A DNA stretch of 64,000 nt. Origin: Aeoliella straminimaris. Lineage in GTDB: Bacteria; Planctomycetota; Planctomycetia; Pirellulales; Lacipirellulaceae. The notes beneath the pieces are model-generated. The model ran no database searches. It saw only the letters and a program-made list of their open reading frames with translations, and was not told where the DNA came from. Below are positions 17,096 to 24,909 of this stretch, piece by piece. Where the stretch lies: NCBI RefSeq assembly GCF_024054565.1, contig NZ_JAMXLR010000011.1:1-64000 (forward strand), read 5' to 3'. Position numbers and translations under genes: made by a program. How positions within the stretch are numbered: the stretch's first letter is position 1; every line of letters starts with the position of its first letter.

Positions 17096-17832
17096 CGCCC
17101 CTCGACTTGCAGCAATTCGGTGTGTCGCTTCAGCCCGCGGAGGACGAAGTAACCCAGCACCGCTAAAGCCAGCGTACTCGCCCATAGCGATTCGAATTTA
17201 AACGTGCGATCGATCACCAGGTGCTCGAGCGTCTCGATCAATGAGTGGCACAGTACCACCAAGGCCAGGGCCGTATACTCTCGCTTCAGCACGTTGCGCA
17301 ACGAGAACGGCAGGCTGGGCTTATTCCACCTCCACAAGCTGGGCACGAACGCTGGCGTGACCGCCGCCCAGTTGTCGAACTCCTCGCCAAATTGCTCGGC
17401 AAGGTAAGCCTCTTCGGCCGCCATGATTCGCTCGTAGTACAGCCAGAAGGTCAGAACGTACACCAGTACCAGCCAGAGCTCCGCCGGCACCATAACCACG
17501 CCCAGGCCAATCAAGAAATTGCCCAGGTACAACGGATGACGCACCGTGGCGTAGATGCCGGTCGTGTTCAAACTTTGGGCCACCTGGCCATGCGTGTTTC
17601 GCCCGGAGGTACCCACTGGAGTGTGCCCGACCGTGATCGCACGCACCACCACGCCGAGCACCGAGACGGCGAGGCTGACGAATTCGCAGTACTCGTGCAG
17701 CGTGTAACTACCGAAAGGCCAGCGCATGGTAGCGATGCCAATGGCCAAGGGAATCAGAAAAACGATTGGCAGATAGCTTCTCCATCGAAACAGCCAGTTG
17801 CCCTGTCGCACCATCTCCGAACGAATTCCCAT
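17092..17832 (-). CDS. isoprenylcysteine carboxyl methyltransferase-like membrane protein
   Basis: A 246-aa integral membrane protein with about six hydrophobic segments. The C-terminal half has the ICMT/PEMT signature: RHPLYLGNFLIGLG, followed 50 residues later by AAEEAYLAEQFGEEFDNW, the SAM-binding and catalytic region of this fold. The bacterial members methylate lipids or small molecules; the substrate cannot be read here. It is a single gene, convergent with the tail-anchored protein gene. Confidence 0.78.
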   Translation of the reverse strand: MGIRSEMVRQGNWLFRWRSYLPIVFLIPLAIGIATMRWPFGSYTLHEYCEFVSLAVSVLGVVVRAITVGHTPVGTSGRNTHGQVAQSLNTTGIYATVRHPLYLGNFLIGLGVVMVPAELWLVLVYVLTFWLYYERIMAAEEAYLAEQFGEEFDNWAAVTPAFVPSLWRWNKPSLPFSLRNVLKREYTALALVVLCHSLIETLEHLVIDRTFKFESLWASTLALAVLGYFVLRGLKRHTELLQVEGR

Positions 17833-17979
17833 CTGTCATTTCTCCACTAGCTAGGGAAAACAAGAATATCAAATCGCGAGCAGTGTTGAGGATAGTACTT
17901 GAGGCTGCAAGAGGGATTTGCCAAGCGGAACGTGCAATATTTTTCACGGTGCACATAGAGAATAGCTGCCGGAAAAGCG

Positions 17980-18930
17980 CTAGCTCTCACCAAACAGCCA
18001 ACGTTCGTCAGTTGGATGAAAGAGGACGTCTTGTTGCGACAAATTCTCGATTTCAAAACCTGCGGCAAATTCTTCCGCCGTTAGCGTTCGTCGCGGCCCC
18101 AAGCCACACCACTCGGCTAGTAAGCCGATAATTCTCTGGGCCCCGACGCCTTGCTCGCGGTAGTGCACCAGGCGCGTGTCGCCGTGGCGTTTGGCCAGGC
18201 GTTTGCCATCGGTGCCTCGCACCAGCGGCAGGTGCCAGAACTGCGGCGCGTAGTCGGCGTCCAGGGCATTGGCCAGCAACTGCTGACGTGGGGTGGAGGT
18301 CACCAGATCGTTGCCCCGCACGATGCGGTCGATGCCCTGCCGTGCGTCGTCGACGACGACCGCTAGCTGGTAGCTGGGCAGGCCGCCCTTGGTCCAGATC
18401 TGAAAGTCACCGACCGTTTGCTGCACGTTGATCTGCTGCTCTCCGAGAAACTGGTCAACAAAAGGATGTGGCCCGTCCGGCACGCGGAACCGCCAGCCAC
18501 ATTCCTCCAGTTCGATACTGGCTGCCGCGATGGAACGTGGCTCCGCAGGGCGGCAAGTGCCGGGATAGCGGAGCTCATGCTCGTCGGCGTGAGGAGCCGA
18601 CCGACTGGCCGCTTCGATCTCGCGGCGGGTGCAGTTGCAGGGATAGGCAAGGCCTCGCTCGGCTAGTTTTCGCAACGCCATTCGGTACGGCTCGAGGTCG
18701 GTCATTTGGTACACCGGACCTTCGTCCCAATCGATGCCCAGCCACCGGAGTAAATCGATGGCCTGCTGGGCCGCGTCGTGCTTCACACGCGGTCCATCGA
18801 GGTCTTCGATCCGCATCACGATCTGCCAGCCTTGGTGTCGCGCGAGAGCCCAGTTCACCAGGAACGTCCGCGCGTTACCCAGGTGCAGGGCACCGGTGGG
18901 CGATGGGGCTAGTCGGGTACGGTGCGTCAT
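17980..18930 (-). CDS. gluQ: glutamyl-Q tRNA(Asp) synthetase
   Basis: A truncated glutamyl-tRNA synthetase paralogue that attaches glutamate to queuosine in the anticodon of tRNA-Asp. The N-terminus reads RLAPSPTGALHLGNARTF (the HIGH-like motif), then IVMRIEDLDGPRVK. The zinc-binding set CNCTRREI...GTCR is present, and the KMSKS-like motif is GKRLAKRHG. The length of 316 aa lacks an anticodon-binding domain, as expected for GluQRS. ATG 18930 (MTHRTRLAPSP) is chosen over the in-frame codon at 19017. An array of GTCGCA words lies just upstream. Confidence 0.92.
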   Translation of the reverse strand: MTHRTRLAPSPTGALHLGNARTFLVNWALARHQGWQIVMRIEDLDGPRVKHDAAQQAIDLLRWLGIDWDEGPVYQMTDLEPYRMALRKLAERGLAYPCNCTRREIEAASRSAPHADEHELRYPGTCRPAEPRSIAAASIELEECGWRFRVPDGPHPFVDQFLGEQQINVQQTVGDFQIWTKGGLPSYQLAVVVDDARQGIDRIVRGNDLVTSTPRQQLLANALDADYAPQFWHLPLVRGTDGKRLAKRHGDTRLVHYREQGVGAQRIIGLLAEWCGLGPRRTLTAEEFAAGFEIENLSQQDVLFHPTDERWLFGES

Positions 18931-18986
18931 AGGGTGAATTTGCTCGTGTGCTTGGTGCACTTCAGTCGCCTGTCGCGGACCGTTTT

Positions 18987-19191
18987 GTCGCAGTAATGTC
19001 GCAGTTGCCGCCAACACGATTCACTGCGACTTTATGGCCGCTAGCGGCATGTGCGGCACTATTCGCAAGCTGTTTTGTAGAAACAGTTTACGTTGATTTC
19101 GTTTTCCAGCGAGCCCCGGGGTGTTGCGCGCGGTTCGCCGCAGGTGCGACAAAACTCCAACTGCGACAAAACTCCGCGCCTCGTCGCACCT
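18987..19191. repeat. cluster of GTCGCA boxes upstream of gluQ
   Basis: GTCGCAGT occurs at 18987-18994 and 18998-19005, and inverted (ACTGCGAC) at 19023-19030. Further on, TGCGACAAAACTCC occurs twice in tandem (19145-19158 and 19162-19175), enclosed by a 9-bp inverted repeat AGGTGCGAC (19142-19150) and GTCGCACCT (19183-19191). This is six copies of one hexamer in about 205 bases without a gene, resembling an operator array. Confidence 0.45.
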
Positions 19192-19379
19192 CGCCTATGA
19201 TCTCCCGGCGCGCACCACACCGCTACCCGGACACCCAAGAGTTCGGGCCGCCCGTTCGCACAGCGAATCACCTACCAGGCAACTTGGCCGCACCCTCCAA
19301 TTTCGCATTGTCTCACAGCATGTGTAAGAAAACCACACGCGTGACTTGGAAACCAGAGAATTGAAGCGCCGGTACGATG

Positions 19380-19695
19380 GCCGCCTCGGCCGTCGCTGCA
19401 TACAGGACGACAGTGCCATCTGCCCGCATCAGCTTCCCCCTTGGCAGAAAACGAGGGCACTTCCAGACCTCCCCCCGGTGTCAATGAACTCGCATGCCAG
19501 ATCCAAGCACGCTCTTAGCCCATTGTCAGGGTCTGCGAGATTCAGTCGGAGATAGGTTAGTCCATTCTCGTGGGACGAAGGCAGGTTCCTAACGCACTTG
19601 ATGAAATGGGAGACACCATGCAACTGCAGTGAGGTGAGGTCTTCAGCATCCTTTGCGATACCCAAGTGGAGACCTTCGGCGACCTTCCGTATCAG
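19380..19695 (-). pseudogene. remnant of a dual-specificity protein phosphatase
   Basis: Translation from a CTG at 19695 gives IRKVAEGLHLGIAKDAEDL, then HGVSHFIKC, LRLNLADPDNGL, ACEFIDTGG and ALVFCQGGS, ending at a stop at 19429-19431. This is the order of a DSP/tyrosine phosphatase domain: the WIGN-like start, the D-containing loop, the FI helix, and the HCxxGxSRS loop. The codon expected to be the start is CTG, the catalytic-loop His is Phe, and a stop sits where Arg-Ser should follow. A possible continuation lies in another frame (ADGTVVLYAAT). The protein would be inactive; this is a decayed gene. Confidence 0.5.
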
Positions 19696-19762
19696 GCTTG
19701 TCCCAGAATCACTCTACCAGTGGGAAACTGCCGCTTCGATTCTCAGTAGGCGAAGCTTCCGG

Positions 19763-20680
19763 TTACTGGTCGTCGGTACCGACCTGCCGCTGGAGCCACA
19801 CGTCGAGGTCGTCCAGCCACTGGTTCTGCTTGGTCTTGAGAGTGTTCATCCCAAAGCCGTGGCCACCATGCTCGTACATGTGCAGCTCGCATGGCACACC
19901 GTGCTTCACCAAGGCCTCGAAGTACTGAATCGAGTTGGCCGGCACCACGCCGCGGTCGTCGCTGGCGTGGGCGAGGAAAGTCGGTGGTGTTTTGTCGTTC
20001 ACCTGCTCGTCGGTCGACATCTTGGCCACCAGTGCCTCGTCGGGATTGTCGCCCAGCAGGTTGCGTCGCGAGCCGCTATGGGTAGCGACCATTCGCATCG
20101 AGATCACCGGGTACACCAGGATCGAGAAGTCGGGCCGGCTGGAAAGTCGGTCGATGGCATCGTCGGCCTCGGGGTTGCCTTCGTCCCACAGTGTCGAAAC
20201 GCTGGACGCCAAGTGCCCGCCGGCCGAGAATCCCATGACACCAACGCGGTCGGGCTCGATGCCGATCTCTTCGGCCATCGAGCGAATCAGGCGCATTCCG
20301 CGTAGGGCGTCATTCAACGGTACCGGGTGACCATTCTCCCCGCCACCGCAGCGGTACTTCAATACAAACGCGGCGATTCCTCGGGCGTTGAGCCACTGGG
20401 CCACTTGCTCGCCTTCGTGATCGATGGCCAGCACGCCGTAGCCTCCGCCGGGACAGACCAGCACTGCCGCACCGGTGCTAAACTTTTCCGGCACATACAT
20501 GTCGACACTGGGGCGATGGTGAACCACCAGGCGATTGGGGCTTGGCTCGGTAACGGCCTCGCCCGTGCCCTGGTTGGCTGGGTTGCCCTCGGGCCACAGC
20601 GGAATCTCTTGCTGCGCGTCCGAAGAGGTATTCATCGCCAAGGCTACTGACAAACATGTCCAAAGGAGTCGCTGTCGCAT
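19763..20680 (-). CDS. secreted alpha/beta hydrolase (esterase-like)
   Basis: A 305-aa exported hydrolase of the BD-FAE/acetyl-xylan esterase-like type. The N-terminus is a short signal peptide (LLWTCLSVALAMNTSSDA). PLWPEGNPANQG is a common opening of these planctomycete esterases. The oxyanion stretch is VCPGGGYGVLA, the nucleophile elbow GFSAGGHLA, the acid lies in HASDDRGVV, and the His in YEHGGHGFGM. All three catalytic residues are present. It may remove acyl groups from polysaccharides; the substrate is inferred from family only. Confidence 0.85.
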   Translation of the reverse strand: MRQRLLWTCLSVALAMNTSSDAQQEIPLWPEGNPANQGTGEAVTEPSPNRLVVHHRPSVDMYVPEKFSTGAAVLVCPGGGYGVLAIDHEGEQVAQWLNARGIAAFVLKYRCGGGENGHPVPLNDALRGMRLIRSMAEEIGIEPDRVGVMGFSAGGHLASSVSTLWDEGNPEADDAIDRLSSRPDFSILVYPVISMRMVATHSGSRRNLLGDNPDEALVAKMSTDEQVNDKTPPTFLAHASDDRGVVPANSIQYFEALVKHGVPCELHMYEHGGHGFGMNTLKTKQNQWLDDLDVWLQRQVGTDDQ

Positions 20681-20765
20681 CGCGTTTTCGCCTGTTGTTG
20701 GAGTTGTGAACCACCGCCTGCTGGTGCCAAGTTACCATGATCCCGACGGGCTTGCGCTCGCCAGT

Positions 20766-21416
20766 TCACTCCTTCCGCCACACTCCCACCACCGCGGGGG
20801 CGTAGGTGCGTACGTCCCAGCCATCGTCGCTGCGGTGTTCTTTCACGGGGCCGGGAAGCAGCGTGAAGTCGAAACGTTCGTCCGCCTCCACCACTATGGT
20901 ACTCTTCGGCGGGGCATGCTGCAGCACACTCGAAATCAGGTCCAGCATCTCCTGCTGGCGATCGACGAAAAAGGCATACGGGGGGCTGACGAACACCAGC
21001 CAGGGGCAGGAGGCGTCGGGCACCGTAGCTCCGTCGGGCAGGTCGCGCCTGGCCCACACAAAGGCACTGGCCTCGAGCACGGTACAGTCGTCGCCCGCAC
21101 CCAAGTGGGCAATATTCTCCCGAACCACGCGGGCCGTGGGGATGTGCCGTTCGATGAACAGGGCCGACGTGGCTCCGCGGCTTAGCGCTTCGAGCCCCAA
21201 TGCGCCGGTGCCGGCAAACAAGTCGAGCGCGTGGCGTCCTTCGGATTCGGTGCCAATCAGGTTGAAGATCGCTTCGCGAACGCGGTGTTTCATTGGTCGG
21301 GTCACCGGGTCGCCGTGGTAGGCCAGCTTGCTGGCACGGAACCGACCCCCAATGATGCGGACCTCGGTTTCACGCCCTTCGCCGGCGGACTCGGTGGACT
21401 TGTGCTGCCTCTTCAT
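20766..21416 (-). CDS. rsmD: 16S rRNA (guanine(966)-N2)-methyltransferase
   Basis: Methylates G966 of 16S rRNA during 30S assembly. VRIIGGRFRASKLAYHG and TRPMKHRVREAIFNLIG are the standard RsmD N-terminal blocks. The SAM motif is LDLFAGTGALGLEALSRGA. The catalytic motif, normally D/N-PPY, reads SPPYAFF, which is a mild departure. ATG 21416 (MKRQHKS) gives 216 aa; the frame is open to 21497, but the extension is not family-like. Confidence 0.9.
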   Translation of the reverse strand: MKRQHKSTESAGEGRETEVRIIGGRFRASKLAYHGDPVTRPMKHRVREAIFNLIGTESEGRHALDLFAGTGALGLEALSRGATSALFIERHIPTARVVRENIAHLGAGDDCTVLEASAFVWARRDLPDGATVPDASCPWLVFVSPPYAFFVDRQQEMLDLISSVLQHAPPKSTIVVEADERFDFTLLPGPVKEHRSDDGWDVRTYAPAVVGVWRKE

Positions 21417-21548
21417 GGCGATCAGGGGGCGGTTGGGGCGGGATGTGGAGATGTGGTATCTTGCAGGCTTGTTTCGAGGCCATGGCTTCGAAATCATTCC
21501 TCAATCAAGATGCTAACCTACCCCGAGGCCCCCGTGGAGGGAACCAAC

Positions 21549-22763
21549 ATGCGTCGCCACCCGCAACTTTTGCTGCTGTTGTTCGTCATCGCCTTGGCGT
21601 GCACTCGCCAAGTCGCCGCTCAGGAGACGCCAGCTCAACCTCCCACCGTGGCAGAAGCTCAGGCGGCCTACGACCAAGCCGCGGCCGATTACAAGTCGGT
21701 ATTCAAAAAGATCGAGACCTTGCGGGGCGAGTATCAGTCGGCCGACGAGGCGCGCCGCAAGCAGATCAATGCCGAGCTGCCGGGCGTGGTGGACCAGGCT
21801 CGGGCAAAGATGGCTGCTTGGACCCAGGCTGCTCTCGAACTGTACAAAGTGGCGCCCAACGAGAACGAAGAAGTCTCCGACCTGCTCCTCGGCATGGCCA
21901 AGCATTTCGTGGTGGGCGAGGCCCCTGAGGGAGCCAAAGGAGGCAACTATTTCGGTGGCGACCAATACGAACAGGCGATGCCGATCATCAAGGCCCTGGT
22001 CGAGGGAGGCCACCCCGATAAGGAGTTGCTGATCTTGGGTGGATTCTCGGCTGTGTGCGTGAACGATTTCGACACCGCTGAGAAATACCTGAATGCGGCC
22101 AAGGACCAACAGATTTTCGAGACCGTCCAGCCCGAGTCGCAAGACGAAGCTCAGGTCTTGGGAATGGCCAGTGCCTGGTTGATGAATTTGGATCAGATGA
22201 AGGCCAGTTGGGAGGCCGAGCAGAAGATTCGCGAAGCCGAGGCGGCCAAAAGCGATTTGCCGCGGGTCAAGTTCACCACCTCCAAAGGCGATATCGTTGT
22301 GGAGTTGTTCGAAGACCAGGCCCCCGCTGCCACTGCCAGCATGATCAACCTGGCGAAGGATGGCTTCTACACGGATGTGCCGTTCCACCGGGTGCTGCCT
22401 CACTTCATGGCTCAGGGTGGTGACCCCACCGGAACGGGCACCGGTGGTCCGGGCTACAACATCAAGAGCCAGTTCGATCGTCCCGACGCCCGCGAGCACT
22501 TTCGCGGTTCGCTGAGCATGGCCAACACCGGTCAGCCCGATACGGGCGGTTCGCAGTTCTTCCTCTGCTTCATCCCCACCACCCAGCTCAATGGCCGTCA
22601 CACGGTGTTCGGCCGCGTGGTCGAGGGCATCGAGGTTCTGGGTAAGATCCAACGGCGTGACCCCACGGCCCAGCCGCCGCTGCCCGCGCCTGATAAGATC
22701 ATCAAGGCCGAGGTGCTTCGCGACCGCGGTCACGACTACCAGTTCGAAAAGCTGCCGGATTAG
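21549..22763 (+). CDS. exported cyclophilin-type peptidyl-prolyl isomerase
   Basis: A 404-aa periplasmic folding protein. A signal peptide (LLLLLFVIALACTRQVAAQ) is followed by a helical N-terminal half with coiled-coil and TPR-like character (residues 35-230). The C-terminal cyclophilin domain starts at FTTSKGDIVVELFED and keeps the catalytic block FHRVLPHFMAQGGDPTGTGTGGPGY, then GSLSMANTGQPDTGGSQFFLCF and NGRHTVFGRVVEG. GGAGG at 21537-21541 lies 7 bases before ATG 21549 and settles the start; a longer upstream frame is non-coding. Confidence 0.9.
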   Translation: MRRHPQLLLLLFVIALACTRQVAAQETPAQPPTVAEAQAAYDQAAADYKSVFKKIETLRGEYQSADEARRKQINAELPGVVDQARAKMAAWTQAALELYKVAPNENEEVSDLLLGMAKHFVVGEAPEGAKGGNYFGGDQYEQAMPIIKALVEGGHPDKELLILGGFSAVCVNDFDTAEKYLNAAKDQQIFETVQPESQDEAQVLGMASAWLMNLDQMKASWEAEQKIREAEAAKSDLPRVKFTTSKGDIVVELFEDQAPAATASMINLAKDGFYTDVPFHRVLPHFMAQGGDPTGTGTGGPGYNIKSQFDRPDAREHFRGSLSMANTGQPDTGGSQFFLCFIPTTQLNGRHTVFGRVVEGIEVLGKIQRRDPTAQPPLPAPDKIIKAEVLRDRGHDYQFEKLPD

Positions 22764-22818
22764 GTAGTGGACATTTCCCCAACCACTCTCCATGCCCCAC
22801 TGGGGTAAGTTGACGTCC

Positions 22819-23256
22819 ATGGATCAGCAAGCTCGACGTTGGTTGCTGGTGGCCTCGATCGTAGGTGCACTGGCTGTCGTCCTGGGGGCGTTCGGCGCCC
22901 ATGGGGTGCCGCACTACCTGGAGGGGCAGGGGTTCGAGGGGGAGAATCTGGCCAAGCGGCTCGCCGATTTCGAGACGGCCGCTCGCTACCACATGTACGC
23001 GGCATTCTTTCTGGTCGCGGCCGCCCTGGTGGCCGACCGCCAGCCGACGTGCAAAGCACTGTTGCTCGCTTGTTGGAGCATGCTGGTCGGTATGCTGCTG
23101 TTCAGCGGTTCGGTCTATGCGGTGGCCCTGGTACCAGACGACCTGCGGGGCACGTTCGGCGCGATTGCTCCGTTTGGTGGCACGCTGATGATCGTCGCCT
23201 GGGCGTCGCTGGCGGTGGCCGCGCGCCGCAAGTCGACTCAAAGCACTCAAAAATAA
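22819..23256 (+). CDS. DUF423 family membrane protein
   Basis: A 145-aa membrane protein with four hydrophobic segments. VLGAFGAHG near residue 22 and the following AARYHMYAAFFLVAAAL stretch are the hallmark of DUF423 (YgdD-like), and the closing APFGGTLMIVAWASLAVAA also fits. Function is unknown. The start at ATG 22819 is preferred over 22792 because the preceding residues are not family-like. It follows the cyclophilin gene by 55 bases and ends at a strong hairpin. Confidence 0.85.
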   Translation: MDQQARRWLLVASIVGALAVVLGAFGAHGVPHYLEGQGFEGENLAKRLADFETAARYHMYAAFFLVAAALVADRQPTCKALLLACWSMLVGMLLFSGSVYAVALVPDDLRGTFGAIAPFGGTLMIVAWASLAVAARRKSTQSTQK

Positions 23257-23290
23257 GAGTAGCCCCAGGCAGCGTTGCCCGGGGCTACTC
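23257..23290. terminator. hairpin between convergent genes
   Basis: GAGTAGCCCC at 23257-23266 pairs with 23281-23290, and an inner GGCA/TGCC extends it. It begins right after the DUF423 stop and sits 33 bases from the end of the convergent sigma factor gene. There is no T-run, so it may be a bidirectional or Rho-assisted terminator. Confidence 0.55.
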
Positions 23291-23322
23291 GCGGACTTCA
23301 AGTTGTCGCGTCTGGTGCCTGC

Positions 23323-23898
23323 TCAAACCGCTTGCAGGGTTTCGAGCTCGGCAGCCAGTCGCTTACGAGCGACGTGCAGACGCCGCTTGATGGTACCAAC
23401 CGGTGCTCCGGTGGCTTCGCTCATCTCGATGAGCGACTCGCCACGCAGGTAGAACGCGGTCAGCGTATCGCGGTCCATCGCACCCAGACGCTTCAAACCG
23501 TTGCGGACCTGGGCAACCTGCTCGACCCGCACCGCGTTATCCAGCGGCGTGTAACCGTCGCTGCACGTTGCGGCCAGAGTCTGCGGCTCGGCCGAAACGG
23601 TCGGCGGGCGCCGGACCTGGCGGTTGATGGCCATGCGCACGGTGATCGCTCGCAGCCAACCACCGAACGCAGCCGGCTCCTGCAACTGGTGCAGTCGGTC
23701 GATCGCCTTGACGAAGACCTCCTGGCACAGTTCCTGCGCCTCGGCGTAGTTACCCAGCCGCTTGAGGGCGATGCTCATGACCATGCCCTCGTAACGCTCC
23801 ACCAGCTCGCCCTGCGCGGCCCGATCTCCATCGAGCGCGGCAGTCACCAACTCGTGCAAGGTCGCATCGGTCAAGTTCAAAAGTTCAATAGCGGTCAT
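23323..23898 (-). CDS. ECF-like RNA polymerase sigma factor
   Basis: A 191-aa sigma-70 family protein with region 2 and region 4 only. Region 2 is around residues 25-90 (LVERYEGMVMSIALKRLGN, AQELCQEVFVKAIDRL, GWLRAITVRMAINR). Region 4 is the C-terminal block (LTAFYLRGESLIEMSEATG, GTIKRRLHVARKRL). No anti-sigma gene is adjacent. ATG 23898 (MTAIELLNL) is preferred over the in-frame codon at 23946. A small candidate gene and a structured RNA lie upstream on the same strand. Confidence 0.87.
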   Translation of the reverse strand: MTAIELLNLTDATLHELVTAALDGDRAAQGELVERYEGMVMSIALKRLGNYAEAQELCQEVFVKAIDRLHQLQEPAAFGGWLRAITVRMAINRQVRRPPTVSAEPQTLAATCSDGYTPLDNAVRVEQVAQVRNGLKRLGAMDRDTLTAFYLRGESLIEMSEATGAPVGTIKRRLHVARKRLAAELETLQAV

Positions 23899-24090
23899 CG
23901 TTCTCTTCCTGTGAAGGCCATTCAACGCCGAGTTGAATAGCAGCAAGTGGGGTCGTTGCCGGACAGGGGGCCGAACTGACTGGATGCATGCAAATGCAGC
24001 ATCGCTAGCCGAGTTGGCGCCGGGGCCAGCTCGCTAGGGCTTGGTTCTGATTTCCGCTACGAGGTCCTGTCGATCGACCTCTCAGGCGGT

Positions 24091-24393
24091 TCAGCCGGCT
24101 ATGAGTCTGCCGGAGCCCATCGGTGAGCCATGGCCTTGGGGCATCAGCCATAGCTGTTTGCCACCTAGGCCGAGCTGCCAGCGCTTTAAACCTGTAAAGC
24201 TTTGGCAACTCGTGGCTGGGCAGGGTGCGCAATACGCATGCGCTCCTACCACTACCGGTACCACTACGCGCACCAGATGCGCGGCCAGGCGTTCGATCCC
24301 ACGACAAATCGTCGACGCGGTCACGACAATGGCGTCCTGGCGATCGGCGATCGATCCAGAATTCATCGTGTTGTCGGCGATAATCGTAAGCAT
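24091..24393 (-). CDS. possible small protein of unknown function
   Basis: A 100-codon frame with ATG 24393, preceded by GAGGG about 5 bases before the start. The first half has codon use like the neighbours and a hydrophobic stretch (LVRVVVPVVVGAHAYCA). The second half is less convincing. No family is recognised. It lies about 45 bases beyond a putative attenuator on the same strand and upstream of the sigma factor gene. It may be real or chance. Confidence 0.35.
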   Translation of the reverse strand: MLTIIADNTMNSGSIADRQDAIVVTASTICRGIERLAAHLVRVVVPVVVGAHAYCAPCPATSCQSFTGLKRWQLGLGGKQLWLMPQGHGSPMGSGRLIAG

Positions 24394-24438
24394 CTCACCC
24401 TCGCTGCGCGGGTTGCGCTGCTAGAGAACAATGGGGAC

Positions 24439-24600
24439 AAAAAATGGGAGCCGGAAGCAGGGGCTCCCGAAAGGCGGGGAGCGAGTCCCTGGGCTGCTGA
24501 CCCGGGGTACGACACTCCCACAACTAAAACATCCCACGGCGGGCAGGCCGGGTCAATATGATTCCGGCTGCTACCGGAGATCTTAACCCTGTCCCGCCCC
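24439..24600 (-). ncRNA. candidate structured RNA ending in an intrinsic terminator, attenuator-like
   Basis: On the minus strand a 7-bp hairpin (GGGAGCC/GGCTCCC, plus-strand 24446-24452 with 24462-24468) is followed by six T, a standard intrinsic terminator. Its 5' arm can instead pair upstream: plus-strand 24463-24468 with 24477-24482. That segment can in turn pair with 24513-24519. Further upstream GACCCGG/CCGGGTC (24499-24505 with 24548-24554) forms a longer helix. Mutually exclusive hairpins before a terminator and then a ribosome binding site are the layout of a leader attenuator or riboswitch. I could not match it to a known class. Confidence 0.4.
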
Positions 24601-24852
24601 GTAAGTATCGGCAGAATCGACCCCCGTGGGGGCACCAAATTCGCCGGTATGTGCTGTTAGACATCCGGTTCGCAGCAAAGGTTCGCGTTCGTCAAATTAT
24701 TTCTGCGGGAAAGTCGTAAGCTGTTATCTAGTAGACACTTGGGTCCACTATTGTTTCCGTTTAGTTGCCACCGACGTTCCTTTTCTTGCAATTTGTCGCC
24801 AGGGGCATTTCCGCGAAATAACCCCACCGATACGTGCGAACTCAGGTGCATC

Positions 24853-24881
24853 GTGAGAACCCGTTGGGGGGCGGTTCTCAC
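24853..24881 (+). repeat. 9-bp hairpin in the leader of the DUF1559 gene
   Basis: GTGAGAACC (24853-24861) and GGTTCTCAC (24873-24881) pair perfectly around an 11-base G-rich loop. The hairpin ends 28 bases before the ATG at 24910, so it should lie in the 5' leader or be an operator. Confidence 0.45.
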
Positions 24882-24909
24882 ATCACACAAGGGCTAGATA
24901 GGTGGTGCC

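Noticed and set aside
21513-22820. Minus-strand frame of 435 codons opposite the cyclophilin gene
   Set aside because: Cyclophilin active-site blocks on the plus strand are unambiguous.
24439-24600. SRP RNA, 6S RNA or tmRNA
   Set aside because: The SRP apical loop sequence, the tmRNA tag reading frame and a 6S-type central bubble could not be found; the attenuator-like reading fits better.
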